Assembly (NCBI GenBank): GCA_018242505.1
Contig: JAFEBU010000027.1
Location: 62,001-126,000 of the forward strand
Reading direction: 5' to 3'
Length of the DNA: 64,000 nt
Origin: Pseudomonadota bacterium
GTDB lineage: Bacteria > Pseudomonadota > Alphaproteobacteria > Reyranellales > Reyranellaceae
The position numbers and the translations under genes are program-made. Below the pieces are notes generated by a model. That model was not told where the DNA came from and did no database searches. It saw only the letters and a list, made by a program, of their open reading frames with translations. Numbering within the stretch: the first letter of the stretch is position 1; every line of letters begins with the position of its first letter. Positions 29,720 to 38,726 of the stretch are shown here, piece after piece.

Positions 29720-30834
29720 TCACGCGCTTCCTCTGGCAGGGTGTCGACCGGAAGCTGCGCTGGTTCATCGCGCTGGTGCTGGCGGCGGGGATCGTGCCCG
29801 TTCTCCTCAATCTCTTCACGCCACCGGGCAGCGCACTCCATGTGCCGGCCTGGGCGCTGCAACTCGTCGGCAAGTATCTTTGTTATGCCGCGCTCGCGCT
29901 GGCGGTCGATCTGGTGTGGGGCTATTGCGGCATCCTCACGCTCGGCCATGCCGCCTTCTTTGCATTGGGCGGCTACTGCATGGGCATGTATCTGATGCGC
30001 CAGATCGGCAGCCGCGGCGTCTATGGCAACCCGATCCTGCCCGACTTCATGGTGTTCCTGAACTACAAGGAGCTGCCCTGGTTCTGGCGTGGCTTCGACC
30101 ATTTCTGGTTCGCCGCCCCCATGATCGTGATCGTGCCGAGCGTTCTGGCGCTGGCGCTGGGCTGGTTCGCCTTCAGGAGCCGCGTCACCGGCGTCTATCT
30201 CTCGATCATCACCCAGGCGATGACCTTTGCGCTGATGCTCGCCTTCTTCCGCAATGATACCGGGTTGGGTGGCAACAACGGCATGACCGATTTCAAGGAC
30301 ATCCTGGGCTTTCCGGTGCAGGCCGACGGCACGCGCGCGGCGCTCTATCTTGCGTCGGCGCTCATGCTCGCGCTCTTTCTGCTGATTGCGGGCGCTATCG
30401 TCGGTTCGCGTTTCGGCAAGGCGCTCACGGCCGTACGCGACGCCGAAAGCCGCATGCGCTTCCTGGGTTATCGCGTCGAGGGCTACAAGCTCTTCGTCTT
30501 CGTGCTGTCGGCAGCCATGGCAGGCATTGCGGGCGCGCTTTACGTGCCGCAGGTCGGCATCATCAATCCCAGCGAATTCGCGCCGGGCAACTCGATCGAG
30601 GCCGTGCTGTGGGTCGCCGTCGGCGGGCGCGGCACGCTGATCGGTCCCGTGATCGGCGCCGTCCTGGTCAATTGGGCCAAGACCTATCTCACCGGCGCCT
30701 TGCCCGAGGTCTGGCTGTTCGCGCTGGGCGGCCTGTTCATCGCCGTCACGCTGTTCCTGCCCAGGGGCGTGGTCGGCCTGTGGGCCCAGCTCAAGGCCGG
30801 CCGCGAACGTTCGAGAAGAGTGGCACCGGCATGA
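29716..30834 (+). CDS. urtC: Urea ABC transporter permease UrtC
   Basis: A 372-residue LivM-type permease with about 9 membrane segments. The ATG at 29716 overlaps the urtB stop. GYCGILTLGHAAFFALGGYCMGMYLMRQIG is the conserved N-terminal block and GSRFGKALTAVRDAESRMRFLGY the cytoplasmic EAA loop that contacts the ATPases. GRGTLIGPVIGAVLVNWAKTYL follows near the C-terminus. UrtC specific features are the conserved aromatic segment LNYKELPWFWRGFDHFWF around residue 115. It ends overlapping the urtD start by 4 bases. Confidence 0.95.
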   Translation: MITRFLWQGVDRKLRWFIALVLAAGIVPVLLNLFTPPGSALHVPAWALQLVGKYLCYAALALAVDLVWGYCGILTLGHAAFFALGGYCMGMYLMRQIGSRGVYGNPILPDFMVFLNYKELPWFWRGFDHFWFAAPMIVIVPSVLALALGWFAFRSRVTGVYLSIITQAMTFALMLAFFRNDTGLGGNNGMTDFKDILGFPVQADGTRAALYLASALMLALFLLIAGAIVGSRFGKALTAVRDAESRMRFLGYRVEGYKLFVFVLSAAMAGIAGALYVPQVGIINPSEFAPGNSIEAVLWVAVGGRGTLIGPVIGAVLVNWAKTYLTGALPEVWLFALGGLFIAVTLFLPRGVVGLWAQLKAGRERSRRVAPA

Positions 30835-31586
30835 GCGCTCCCCGATCCACTTCGGCGCTGCTCTATCTCAGCGGCGTCACCGTCTCGTTCGATGGCTTCA
30901 AGGCGCTGAATAATCTCTCGCTGCTGGTCGAGCCTGGCGAGATGCGCGCCATCATCGGCCCCAACGGTGCCGGCAAGACCACCATGATGGACGTGGTCAC
31001 CGGCAAGACCCGGCCGGATGAAGGCGAGGTGGTGTTCGACGGCCAGGCCGATCTCACCAGGCTCGATGAGGCCGATATCGCGACGCTGGGCATTGGACGG
31101 AAGTTCCAGAAGCCCACCGTGTTCGAGAACCACACGGTACGCGACAATCTCCTGCTGGCTCTGGCAGGCCAGCGGAGCTGGTACCGGCTGCTCACGGCCG
31201 CGCCGACCAGGGCCGAAAACGACCGCCTCGAAGAGATCCTGGCCGTGATCCGCATGCGACCGCAGCAGCACATGTCGGCGGCGCGTCTCAGCCACGGCCA
31301 GAAGCAGTGGCTGGAGATCGGCATGTTGCTGGCGCAGGATCCCAAGCTCCTGCTGGTCGATGAGCCGGTCGCGGGCATGACAGATGTCGAAACCGAGACC
31401 ACGGCGCAGGTGTTGCGCGAGATCAACAAGTCCCATTCGGTCGTGGTGGTCGAGCACGATATGAGCTTCGTGCGTGCGCTCGGCGTCAAGGTGACGGTCC
31501 TGCACGAAGGCTCGATGCTCGCCGAGGGTACGCTTGATCAGGTGAGTGCCGATCCGCGCGTCGTCGAAGTTTATCTGGGACGCTAG
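30831..31586 (+). CDS. urtD: Urea ABC transporter ATP-binding protein UrtD
   Basis: A 251-residue LivG-type ATPase. VTVSFDGFKALNNLSLLVEPGEMRAIIGPNG leads to the Walker A GPNGAGKTTMMD (about residues 43-54). The signature LSHGQKQWLEIGMLL and Walker B LLLVDEPVAGM follow, with a VVVVEHDMSFV H-loop. The SHGQKQW form of the signature is typical of UrtD. It couples ATP hydrolysis to urea import together with UrtE. The ATGA overlap with urtC makes it translationally coupled. Confidence 0.95.
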   Translation: MSAPRSTSALLYLSGVTVSFDGFKALNNLSLLVEPGEMRAIIGPNGAGKTTMMDVVTGKTRPDEGEVVFDGQADLTRLDEADIATLGIGRKFQKPTVFENHTVRDNLLLALAGQRSWYRLLTAAPTRAENDRLEEILAVIRMRPQQHMSAARLSHGQKQWLEIGMLLAQDPKLLLVDEPVAGMTDVETETTAQVLREINKSHSVVVVEHDMSFVRALGVKVTVLHEGSMLAEGTLDQVSADPRVVEVYLGR

Positions 31587-31589
31587 CCG

Positions 31590-32285
31590 ATGCTTGCCGT
31601 CCGGAATATCGATCTCTTCTACGGTGCGGCCCAGGCGTTGCGCTCGGTGTCGTTGACGGCGGCAGTTGGTCGCGTGACCTGCCTGCTGGGCCGCAACGGT
31701 GTCGGCAAGACGAGCCTGCTGCGCGCCATCGTCGGCCTGCAGCCGATCGCCTCGGGTTCAATCGCGCTCGACGGGCAGGATGTATCGCATCTCGCGCCGT
31801 TCGATCGCGCGCGCCGCGGCGTTGCGATCGTGCCGCAAGGACGTGAAATCTTCCCGTTGCTGACGGTGAACGAAAACCTCGAGACCGGGTTTGCGCCGGT
31901 CAAGCGCGACTTGCGCAAGGTGCCGGACGAGGTGTTCGAGCTCTTCCCGGTGCTGCAGACCATGCTGCGCCGGCGTGGCGGGGACTTGTCGGGTGGACAG
32001 CAGCAGCAGCTTGCTATCGGCCGCGCGCTTACCATGCGGCCGAGGCTGCTGGTGCTCGACGAGCCGACCGAGGGCATCCAGCCGTCGGTGATCAAGGATA
32101 TCGGTCGAGCGATCACTTTCCTGCGCCAGCGCGGCGACATGGCGATCCTGCTGGTCGAGCAGTATCTCGAATTCGCCCAGGAGCTCGCTGACGATTTCGC
32201 CGTCATGGATCGCGGCGAGATCGTGCTGTCAGGGGCCCGCGAGACCTTCGACGCCGAGGCCGTGCGCCGTCACATGACGGTTTAG
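31590..32285 (+). CDS. urtE: Urea ABC transporter ATP-binding protein UrtE
   Basis: A 231-residue LivF-type ATPase that heterodimerises with UrtD. Walker A GRNGVGKTSLLRAIVG lies at about residues 35-50, PQGREIFPLLTVNENLETGF at about 83-102, the signature LSGGQQQQLAIGRAL at about 133-147 and Walker B LLVLDEPTEGIQPSVI. ILLVEQYLEFA has the switch residue as Gln (VEQ), usual for LivF-like proteins. It is the last gene of the urt operon, 3 bases after urtD, and is followed by a hairpin region. Confidence 0.95.
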   Translation: MLAVRNIDLFYGAAQALRSVSLTAAVGRVTCLLGRNGVGKTSLLRAIVGLQPIASGSIALDGQDVSHLAPFDRARRGVAIVPQGREIFPLLTVNENLETGFAPVKRDLRKVPDEVFELFPVLQTMLRRRGGDLSGGQQQQLAIGRALTMRPRLLVLDEPTEGIQPSVIKDIGRAITFLRQRGDMAILLVEQYLEFAQELADDFAVMDRGEIVLSGARETFDAEAVRRHMTV

Positions 32286-32288
32286 CCT

Positions 32289-32329
32289 TCCTCCCCATTC
32301 ATGCCCTCCTCCCCATTCATATGGGGAGG
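32289..32329. repeat. Tandem repeat and hairpin after urtE
   Basis: TCCTCCCCATTCAT occurs twice, at 32289-32302 and 32307-32320. The second copy forms a perfect 9-bp stem (CCTCCCCAT at 32308-32316, ATGGGGAGG at 32321-32329) with a TCAT loop, immediately after the urtE stop. It may terminate the urt transcript, although there is no U-tract. A similar CCTCCCC/GGGGAGG arm occurs near 55.9 kb, so it probably belongs to a dispersed family of intergenic palindromes in this genome. Confidence 0.6.
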
Positions 32330-32414
32330 TGGCCCCGAGTCGTACGTGCTTGCACGCGCTTTGCCGGAGGAGGTTGAGCTGCGGGTGTGTTGCTCATGAC
32401 CCCCGCCACCCCGA

Positions 32415-34145
32415 TTACGGGGCATCTCTCCCGCTGACAGGGGAGGCCTTCTGGGAGCCCCTGACCAGCCGCCCGGGCCGTTCGCCGGTCAGTTCGTCGT
32501 TCTGCATCGTCTCGACGCCGGCCACGAAGGTGTGGCGATAGCCCGAGGCGCGCTGCACCAGGCGGCGGCCGCCGGCCGGCAGGTCGTAGACGACCTCGGG
32601 GCGCTTGAGCTGCAGGGCATCGAAGTCGATCACGTTGATGTCGGCCTTGCAGCCCGGCGCGAGCAGGCCGCGATCCAGGAGGCCGTAGGCCTCGGCGGTG
32701 CCGCGGGTCTGCTTGGCGATCAGGAATTCGAGGGACAGCCTCGGCCCCCGCGTGCGGTCGCGGCCCCAGAGCGTGAGCAGCGACGTGGGCGAGGAGGCGT
32801 CGCAGATCACGCCGACATGCGCGCCGCCGTCGGCCACGCCCAGCACCGTGGCCGGATCGGTGATCATCTCGTGCACGACATCGAGGCTGCCATAGGCGTA
32901 GTTCTCGAACGGAAGCATCAGCAGACCCTTGCCCTGATGGCTCATCAGCACGTCGAGCGCGACCGCCTGGGGCGTGCGGCCGGTGCGCTGCGCGACGGCC
33001 GCGACGGAGTCTTGCGGATTAGGCTCATAGTCCGGCCTCTCGCCGACCGGGAACATCTTGTGGAACGATTCGCCCATGAAGGCGGGTGCGGCGCTGTCGG
33101 TCCGCGGTGCGAGCAAGCGGGCACGCACATCGGCATCGCCTGCGAGACGAGCATACCGCTCCGCTGGCGCAAGATCGCGCAGCTCGCGCCACACCGGATG
33201 GGCGACGAAGGGATGGACCGTCGTCTCCAGTCCCATGATGACGCCGATCGGCCTCGAACCCACCTGTGCATTGGCAGCGCGGCCGGCGCGGCGCACGCCG
33301 TGGACCTGGTCGAGCGTCTCGCGCCAGAGCTTGGGCTGCGCGTCGACCTGCACCAGCAGGACGGAGAGCGGTCGGCCGGCAAGCGCCGCGGCGGCCTCGA
33401 GCGCCTCGAACTCGCCGGGACCGAAGTCGGAGTTCACCTGCAGGACGCCGCTGCCGGCCCGTTTCATCCCCTCGGCCAGTGCGAACAGTTCGGCCTCGCG
33501 CGCGGACAGAGACGGCGTGAAGCGGCCATCGCGCGCCTTGTGCTTGGTGGTGCGCGACGTCGTGACGCCGAGTGCGCCCGCCTGCAGCGCCTCGACGGTA
33601 AGGCGTGTCATTTCTTCCCGCTCGTGCTCGCCCGGCACCTCGGCGTGATCGGCACCGCGTTCGCCCATGACATAGAAGCGCAGCGCACCATGCGGAAGCT
33701 GCGCCGCGACATCGACGGCGCGCGGCATCGCTGAGAGCGCATCAAGAAACTGCGGAAAGGATTCCCAGTCGAATTTCACGCCTTCGCTCAGCACCGTGCC
33801 GGGAATATCCTCGACGCCTTCCATCAGGTTGATGAGATAGGCCGACTTGCCAGGCCGTACCGGCGCGAAGCCGACGCCGCAATTGCCGAACACGGTCGTG
33901 GTGACGCCATGCCAGGATGACGGCGTGACGAACGGATCCCAGGTCGCTTGACCGTCGTAGTGGGTGTGGATGTCGACGAAACCCGGTGCGACGATCAGCC
34001 CGCCGGCATCGATCTCGCGCTTGCCTCCGCCGAGCTTCGGCCCGACCGCGGCAATCCTGCCGCCCTGCACTGCAACATCGGCCACGCGGCGCGGTGCGCC
34101 GGAGCCATCGATCACGGTTCCATTTCGGATGACGAGGTCATACAT
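32415..34145 (-). CDS. N-acyl-D-amino-acid deacylase family amidohydrolase
   Basis: A 576-residue metal-dependent amidohydrolase of the D-aminoacylase group. MYDLVIRNGTVIDGSGAP opens the small beta domain, FVDIHTHYDGQATWDP carries the HxH metal motif at about residues 58-60, and NCGVGFAPV follows. The C-terminal half has VLGVADGGAHVGVICDASSP with the metal Asp and the closing beta domain GCKADINVIDFDAL. Such enzymes release D-amino acids from N-acyl or other amides. The last 15 or so residues after RPGRLVRG run into a palindromic stretch, so the original stop may have been lost. Divergent from the OYE operon with only 78 bases between starts. Confidence 0.88.
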   Translation of the reverse strand: MYDLVIRNGTVIDGSGAPRRVADVAVQGGRIAAVGPKLGGGKREIDAGGLIVAPGFVDIHTHYDGQATWDPFVTPSSWHGVTTTVFGNCGVGFAPVRPGKSAYLINLMEGVEDIPGTVLSEGVKFDWESFPQFLDALSAMPRAVDVAAQLPHGALRFYVMGERGADHAEVPGEHEREEMTRLTVEALQAGALGVTTSRTTKHKARDGRFTPSLSAREAELFALAEGMKRAGSGVLQVNSDFGPGEFEALEAAAALAGRPLSVLLVQVDAQPKLWRETLDQVHGVRRAGRAANAQVGSRPIGVIMGLETTVHPFVAHPVWRELRDLAPAERYARLAGDADVRARLLAPRTDSAAPAFMGESFHKMFPVGERPDYEPNPQDSVAAVAQRTGRTPQAVALDVLMSHQGKGLLMLPFENYAYGSLDVVHEMITDPATVLGVADGGAHVGVICDASSPTSLLTLWGRDRTRGPRLSLEFLIAKQTRGTAEAYGLLDRGLLAPGCKADINVIDFDALQLKRPEVVYDLPAGGRRLVQRASGYRHTFVAGVETMQNDELTGERPGRLVRGSQKASPVSGRDAP

Positions 34146-34223
34146 GCCGCAAGGATAGGCTGGACCCGGGGCCCCGGTCTATGTTCTGCCGCGCGCAAGC
34201 CATCCGATTGGGGAGACCGACCC

Positions 34224-35366
34224 TTGCAAAGACCGCTGCTCTTCACGCCCTTCAAGATGCGGGGTGTCACGGCCCCCAACCGCGCCGTCATCTCTCCCAT
34301 GGTGCAATATCGCGCAACGAACGGGCAGGTGAACGACTACCATATGGTGCATCTTGGCAAATTCGCCCTGGGCGGATTTGGGATCGTCTTCACCGAAAAC
34401 TGCGCCGTCGAGCCGCGTGGACGGGTGACGCAGGGCGATCTCGGCATGTGGGACGACAGCCAGATCGAAGGCCACCGCCGGCTGACGCGGTTCCTGAAGC
34501 AGGAAGGGGCGCTGGCCGCCACCCAGATCACGCATTCCGGGCGCAAGGGCTCGACGCCGCGCTCCTTCGACAAGCCCGGCCAGCTCGGGCCGGACGGTGC
34601 GGGCTGGCAGCGGTGGCAGGTCGTGGGGCCGTCGGAGCTGCCGGCGGGCGAGGGCTATGTCACGCCCAAGCAGCTCTCCGAGCCGGAGATCGAGGATATC
34701 GTGCGGAAGTTCGGCCAGGCGGCGCGACGCGCCGATGCGGCAGGCTACGACGTGATCGAGGTCCACGGCGCGCATGGCTATCTGCTGGCGCAGTTCCTGT
34801 CGCCCGTCAGCAACAAGCGCAACGATCAGTATGGCGGCGACCGTGCCGGCCGCATGCGCTTTCCGCTCGCCGTCGCGCGCGAGGTGCGCACCCACTGGCC
34901 CGAGCACAAGCCGATGTTCATCCGCGTGTCGGCTGTCGACGGTGCCGGCGGCTGGGATGTCGAGGACTCCGTCGCCTATGCCAGGGAGCTGAAGGCGCTG
35001 GGCGTCGATGTCATCGACACGTCGTCGGGTGGCCTCACCGGCCTCTCGACCGCGCTGCCGGTGAAGCGCACGCTCGGTTTCCAGGTGCCGTTCGCGGCGG
35101 CGATCAAGAGCGGCGCCGACATTCCGACCATGGCCGTCGGGCTGATCCTCGACGGGCCGCAGGCCGAAGCGATCCTGCAGGCGGGCGATGCCGACCTGAT
35201 CGCGATCGGTCGCCAGGCGCTCTACGACCCGTTCTGGGCATTGCATGCGGCCCAGGAGCTGGACTGCGATTCGAGCTTCGGGATGTGGACGCCGGAATAC
35301 GGCTGGTGGCTGGACAAGCGGAAGAACAACCTTCCGGATCGCAAGCCGACGGGAGCCGCATTGTGA
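34224..35366 (+). CDS. Old yellow enzyme family NADH:flavin oxidoreductase
   Basis: A 380-residue FMN-dependent ene-reductase-type TIM barrel. The TTG start at 34224 has GGGGAGA upstream and gives LQRPLLFTPFKMRGVTAPNRAVISPM; the alternative ATG at 34257 would delete the conserved LFTPF strand. ITHSGRKGS contains the FMN/substrate residues, DVIEVHGAHGYLLAQFLSPVSNKRNDQYGG is the canonical OYE motif with the substrate His-Gly-Ala-His, and VGLILDGPQAEAILQ precedes the FMN phosphate site. No Fe-S cluster domain is present. The next gene starts within its stop codon (GTGA), so the two are coupled. Confidence 0.92.
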   Translation: MQRPLLFTPFKMRGVTAPNRAVISPMVQYRATNGQVNDYHMVHLGKFALGGFGIVFTENCAVEPRGRVTQGDLGMWDDSQIEGHRRLTRFLKQEGALAATQITHSGRKGSTPRSFDKPGQLGPDGAGWQRWQVVGPSELPAGEGYVTPKQLSEPEIEDIVRKFGQAARRADAAGYDVIEVHGAHGYLLAQFLSPVSNKRNDQYGGDRAGRMRFPLAVAREVRTHWPEHKPMFIRVSAVDGAGGWDVEDSVAYARELKALGVDVIDTSSGGLTGLSTALPVKRTLGFQVPFAAAIKSGADIPTMAVGLILDGPQAEAILQAGDADLIAIGRQALYDPFWALHAAQELDCDSSFGMWTPEYGWWLDKRKNNLPDRKPTGAAL

Positions 35367-36577
35367 CGGGCATCCTTGCCGGCCTGCGCATTGTCGAAGG
35401 CTCGGCCTTCATCGCGGCGCCGCTCGGCGGCATGACCTTGGCGCAGCTCGGCGCCGACGTGATCCGTTTCGACGATATCCGCGGCGGCCTCGACAGCGAC
35501 CGCTGGCCGGTGACCAGGGACGGCCGGTCGATCTATTGGGCCGGTCTCAACAAGGGCAAGCGCTCCATCGCGGTCGATCTGCGCAATCCGAAGGGCCGCG
35601 AACTGCTCACCGCGTTGATCACGGCGCCGGGCGAGGGTGCGGGCATCTTCGCCACCAACATGCCGGCGCGCGGCTGGCTCTCCTACGACGAGCTGAAGAA
35701 GAAGCGCGCCGACCTGATCGCGCTCAATATCGTGGGTGCCCGCGACGGCTCGGCGCAGGTCGACTACACGGTGAACGCCATCACCGGCTTTCCGATGGTG
35801 ACAGGACCGGTTGCCCACGAAGGCCCTGTCAATGCCGTGGCGCCGCCATGGGACATCGCGACAGCCTATGCCGGCGCGATGGCCTTGCTGGCCGCCGAGC
35901 GCCACCGCCGGCTCACCGGGCAGGGCCAGCGCATCGTGCTGCCGTTGCAGGACATGGCGCTCGCCGCCACCTCGGCGCTGGGTTACCTCGGCGAAGCTGC
36001 CGTCAACGATGTCGATCGGCCACGCTTCGGCAACGAGATCTTCGGCACCTTCGGCCGCGACTTCCGGACCCGGGACGGCAAGTTCGTGATGATCTGCATC
36101 TTCTCCGACCGCCACGTCGATGCGCTTGCCGCCGCAGGCGGTTTCGCGGAAGCCTTTGCCGCGATCGAAAAGAAGACCGGCGTCGATCTCAAGACCGATG
36201 CCGGGCGCTGGACGGCCCGGGCCGACCTCTGTGCCGTGATCGAGCCTTGGGTAGCCGCACGTACCGCCGCAGAAGTGGGGGCGGCGCTCAAGCAGGCCGG
36301 CGCACTTTGGGCATCGTACTTGACCTTCCGCGGGCTCCTGCAGGACAAGGACGCCGTGCGCGACAACCCGCTGTTCACGGTGATCGACCAGCCGGGGATC
36401 GGCCGCTATCCGGTCGCGGCCACGCCGCTGCAGTTCGGCGCCGTGCCACGGGAGGCGCCCCGGCCCGCACCGTTGCTGGGCCAGCACACCGACGAGATCC
36501 TGTCTGGCATCCTGGGCCTTCCTGCCCCGGAGATCGCGCGGTTGCATGACGAGAAGATCGTTGCCGGACCACGATAG
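35363..36577 (+). CDS. Family III CoA-transferase, 2-methylfumaryl-CoA isomerase (Mct)-like
   Basis: A 404-residue CaiB/BaiF-family protein. GTG at 35363 overlaps the OYE stop. The N-terminus GLRIVEGSAFIAAPLGGMTLAQLGADVIRFD and the later FITN-like segment FATNMPARGWLSYDELKKKR closely resemble, as I recall it, Mct of Chloroflexus, which moves CoA within mesaconyl-CoA in the 3-hydroxypropionate bi-cycle. The presumed catalytic Asp is in VLPLQDMALA. AWFKGKR-like LNKGKRSIAVDL is the family CoA-binding turn. The next gene overlaps it by 32 bases. Assignment to Mct is by resemblance; it could instead act on aromatic or other acids in this operon. Confidence 0.72.
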   Translation: MTGILAGLRIVEGSAFIAAPLGGMTLAQLGADVIRFDDIRGGLDSDRWPVTRDGRSIYWAGLNKGKRSIAVDLRNPKGRELLTALITAPGEGAGIFATNMPARGWLSYDELKKKRADLIALNIVGARDGSAQVDYTVNAITGFPMVTGPVAHEGPVNAVAPPWDIATAYAGAMALLAAERHRRLTGQGQRIVLPLQDMALAATSALGYLGEAAVNDVDRPRFGNEIFGTFGRDFRTRDGKFVMICIFSDRHVDALAAAGGFAEAFAAIEKKTGVDLKTDAGRWTARADLCAVIEPWVAARTAAEVGAALKQAGALWASYLTFRGLLQDKDAVRDNPLFTVIDQPGIGRYPVAATPLQFGAVPREAPRPAPLLGQHTDEILSGILGLPAPEIARLHDEKIVAGPR

Positions 36578-37745
36578 GGTCCTCATCGCCGGCGGCGGCA
36601 TCGGTGGTTTGTCGGCGGCGCTGGCGCTGGCGCAGAAAGGCATTGCTTCTCTGGTGCTGGAGAAGGCCTCGCAACTGGGGGAGATTGGCGCCGGCATTCA
36701 GCTCGGACCCAATGCATTCCACTGCTTCGATCGCCTGGGCGTGGGCGAGGCGGCGCGCGCCATGGCCGTCTATATCGACCAGCTCCGCCTGATGGATGCG
36801 ATGGCGGACGGCGAGATCACGCACATCGATCTCGGCGAGACCTTCCGCAAGCGTTTCGGCAATCCCTATGCGGTGGTGCATCGCGGCGATCTGCACGGCG
36901 TCCTGCTCAAGGGGTGCCGCGAACATCCGCTGATCGAGCTCAGGGTCAGCAGCGAGGTCATCGGCTACGATCAGGACGGTAAAGCAGTCACGGCAAGGCT
37001 CGCCAGCGGTGAGACTGTCGTTGGCGCAGCCTTGGTCGGCGCCGACGGCTTGTGGTCCCATGTACGGCGGCAGGTGGTGGGCGACGGCGCGCCGCGCGTG
37101 TCAGGCCACACGACCTACCGTTCGGTGATCCCGACCGAACAGATGCCGGAAGACCTGCGCTGGAATGCCGCCACGCTGTGGGCCGGTCCGAAGTGCCACA
37201 TCGTCCATTATCCGCTCTCGGGTTGGAAGGTGTTCAACCTTGTCGTCACCTATCACAACGATGCGCCCGAGCCGGTGGCCGGCAAGCCGGTGCCGGTCGA
37301 GGAGGTGCGTCGTGGCTTCGCCCATGTCTGCGAGCGGGCGCAAAACATCATTCGCCACGGCATCGACTGGAAGATGTGGGTGTTGTGCGATCGCGAGCCG
37401 GTGGGCGACTGGATCGACGGGCGCGTGGCACTGCTGGGCGATGCCGCCCATCCCATGATGCAGTACATGGCCCAGGGGGCCTGCATGGCGATGGAGGACG
37501 GCGTGTGCCTGGCCGATTCGCTGGCGCGCGACCCGGCCGACCTGCCGACCGGACTCGCACGCTATCGTGATCGTCGCGTGCTGCGGACAGCGCGCGTGCA
37601 GCTCATGTCGCGCGCCATCGGCGATCATGTCTATCATCCCGATGGCCCGCATGCGGCACTGCGCAATGCCATCATGAGCGCCAAGAGCCAGGGTGAGTGG
37701 CTGGACGTCCTCGATTGGCTCTATGGCGGCAACGGACTCGACTGA
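36546..37745 (+). CDS. FAD-dependent monooxygenase (3-hydroxybenzoate 6-hydroxylase / salicylate hydroxylase type)
   Basis: A 399-residue class A flavoprotein hydroxylase. RVLIAGGGIGGLSAALALAQKG is the GxGxxG ADP-binding motif at about residues 11-32, VGADGLWSHVRRQV the DG motif, and VALLGDAAHPMMQYMAQGACMAMEDGVCLADSL the GD motif binding FAD ribose. The GAGIQLGPNAFHCFDRLGVG segment and overall layout resemble 3-hydroxybenzoate 6-monooxygenases feeding gentisate. It overlaps the Mct-like gene by 32 bases, so it is translated from the same mRNA. No gentisate dioxygenase is nearby, so the ring-cleaving step must be elsewhere. Confidence 0.9.
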   Translation: MTRRSLPDHDRVLIAGGGIGGLSAALALAQKGIASLVLEKASQLGEIGAGIQLGPNAFHCFDRLGVGEAARAMAVYIDQLRLMDAMADGEITHIDLGETFRKRFGNPYAVVHRGDLHGVLLKGCREHPLIELRVSSEVIGYDQDGKAVTARLASGETVVGAALVGADGLWSHVRRQVVGDGAPRVSGHTTYRSVIPTEQMPEDLRWNAATLWAGPKCHIVHYPLSGWKVFNLVVTYHNDAPEPVAGKPVPVEEVRRGFAHVCERAQNIIRHGIDWKMWVLCDREPVGDWIDGRVALLGDAAHPMMQYMAQGACMAMEDGVCLADSLARDPADLPTGLARYRDRRVLRTARVQLMSRAIGDHVYHPDGPHAALRNAIMSAKSQGEWLDVLDWLYGGNGLD

Positions 37746-37808
37746 TCTGCCAAATCCTTTCGGCCGCGACCGAAGGGACAGTCGACCGGGAACGCCTATC
37801 TCCCCGGC

Positions 37809-38726
37809 ATGACCCAGCAGACTTTTCACATCCTTGCGACCGCCGCATGTCCGTCGCTCTTCATCCGTCGCCAGCCGCAACCGGACGCGCCGGCCGTCCT
37901 GTATGTCCATGGCGCCACTTTCCCGTCGGCGCTCTCGGTTGGCTTCGGTTTCGGGGGCGGTTCGTGGCTCGACGACTGGAATGCCCGAGGTTTCGATGCG
38001 TGGGCCTTCGACTTCGCGGGCTTTGGCGAGAGTGGACGCTATGCCGAGATGGCCGAGCCGGCCGACCGTCATCCGCCGCTCGGCCGCACCGCTCACGCGG
38101 CTGCGCAGATCGCGGCAGTACTGGCGCTGATCCGCCGCGAGACCGGCCGTCAGCGCGTGTCTCTGGTCGCGCATTCCTGGGGCAGCATGCCCGCCGGTCT
38201 CGCGGCCGTGGCCGAGTCCGACGCGGTCGACCGGCTCATTCTCTTTGCACCCATCGCGCGGCGGGCAGGTAACGGCGGGGCGGTGTCCCTACCGGCTTGG
38301 GGCGATGTCACCAACGAGGCGCAATATGCGCGGTTCGTCGAGGACGTGCCTCGGAGGTCCCCTCAAGTGCTGGTCGCCTTCGATCGCTGGGCGCCGGCCT
38401 ATCTCGCGAGCGATCCGGGAGCCGAGATGCGCTCGCCCCCGGCCGTCCGCATCCCCAATGGACCGCGCGCCGACAATATCGACGCCTGGCACGGGCGGCT
38501 CGCCTGGAACCCGGCCAAGCTCGCGCGGCCCGTGACGATCGTGCGCGGCGCCTGGGATTCGCTTTGCCGCAACAGCGATGCGGCCATGATTTTGGATACC
38601 GCCACGGACGCGCCTTCGCGCCGCGACATCAGGCTGGAGGGCGGGACGCACCTGATGCACCTCGAAACAGGCCGCCGCGTACTCTATGAAGCGGTGGGCC
38701 GCAGCCTCAGGGGAGAAGAGCCGTGA
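37809..38726 (+). CDS. Alpha/beta hydrolase
   Basis: A 305-residue alpha/beta-hydrolase fold protein. The nucleophile elbow is VAHSWGSMPAG at about residues 117-127 (Ser in H-S-W-G). The oxyanion HG-type strand PAVLYVHGATFPSALS is at about 28-43, Asp lies in the IVRGAWDSLCR strand and the catalytic His in GTHLMHLE near the C-terminus. It lies 64 bases after the FAD monooxygenase. Its stop overlaps the next start (GTGA). It probably hydrolyses an ester, lactone or C-C bond produced in the aromatic pathway, which is inference from the neighbours. Confidence 0.86.
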   Translation: MTQQTFHILATAACPSLFIRRQPQPDAPAVLYVHGATFPSALSVGFGFGGGSWLDDWNARGFDAWAFDFAGFGESGRYAEMAEPADRHPPLGRTAHAAAQIAAVLALIRRETGRQRVSLVAHSWGSMPAGLAAVAESDAVDRLILFAPIARRAGNGGAVSLPAWGDVTNEAQYARFVEDVPRRSPQVLVAFDRWAPAYLASDPGAEMRSPPAVRIPNGPRADNIDAWHGRLAWNPAKLARPVTIVRGAWDSLCRNSDAAMILDTATDAPSRRDIRLEGGTHLMHLETGRRVLYEAVGRSLRGEEP

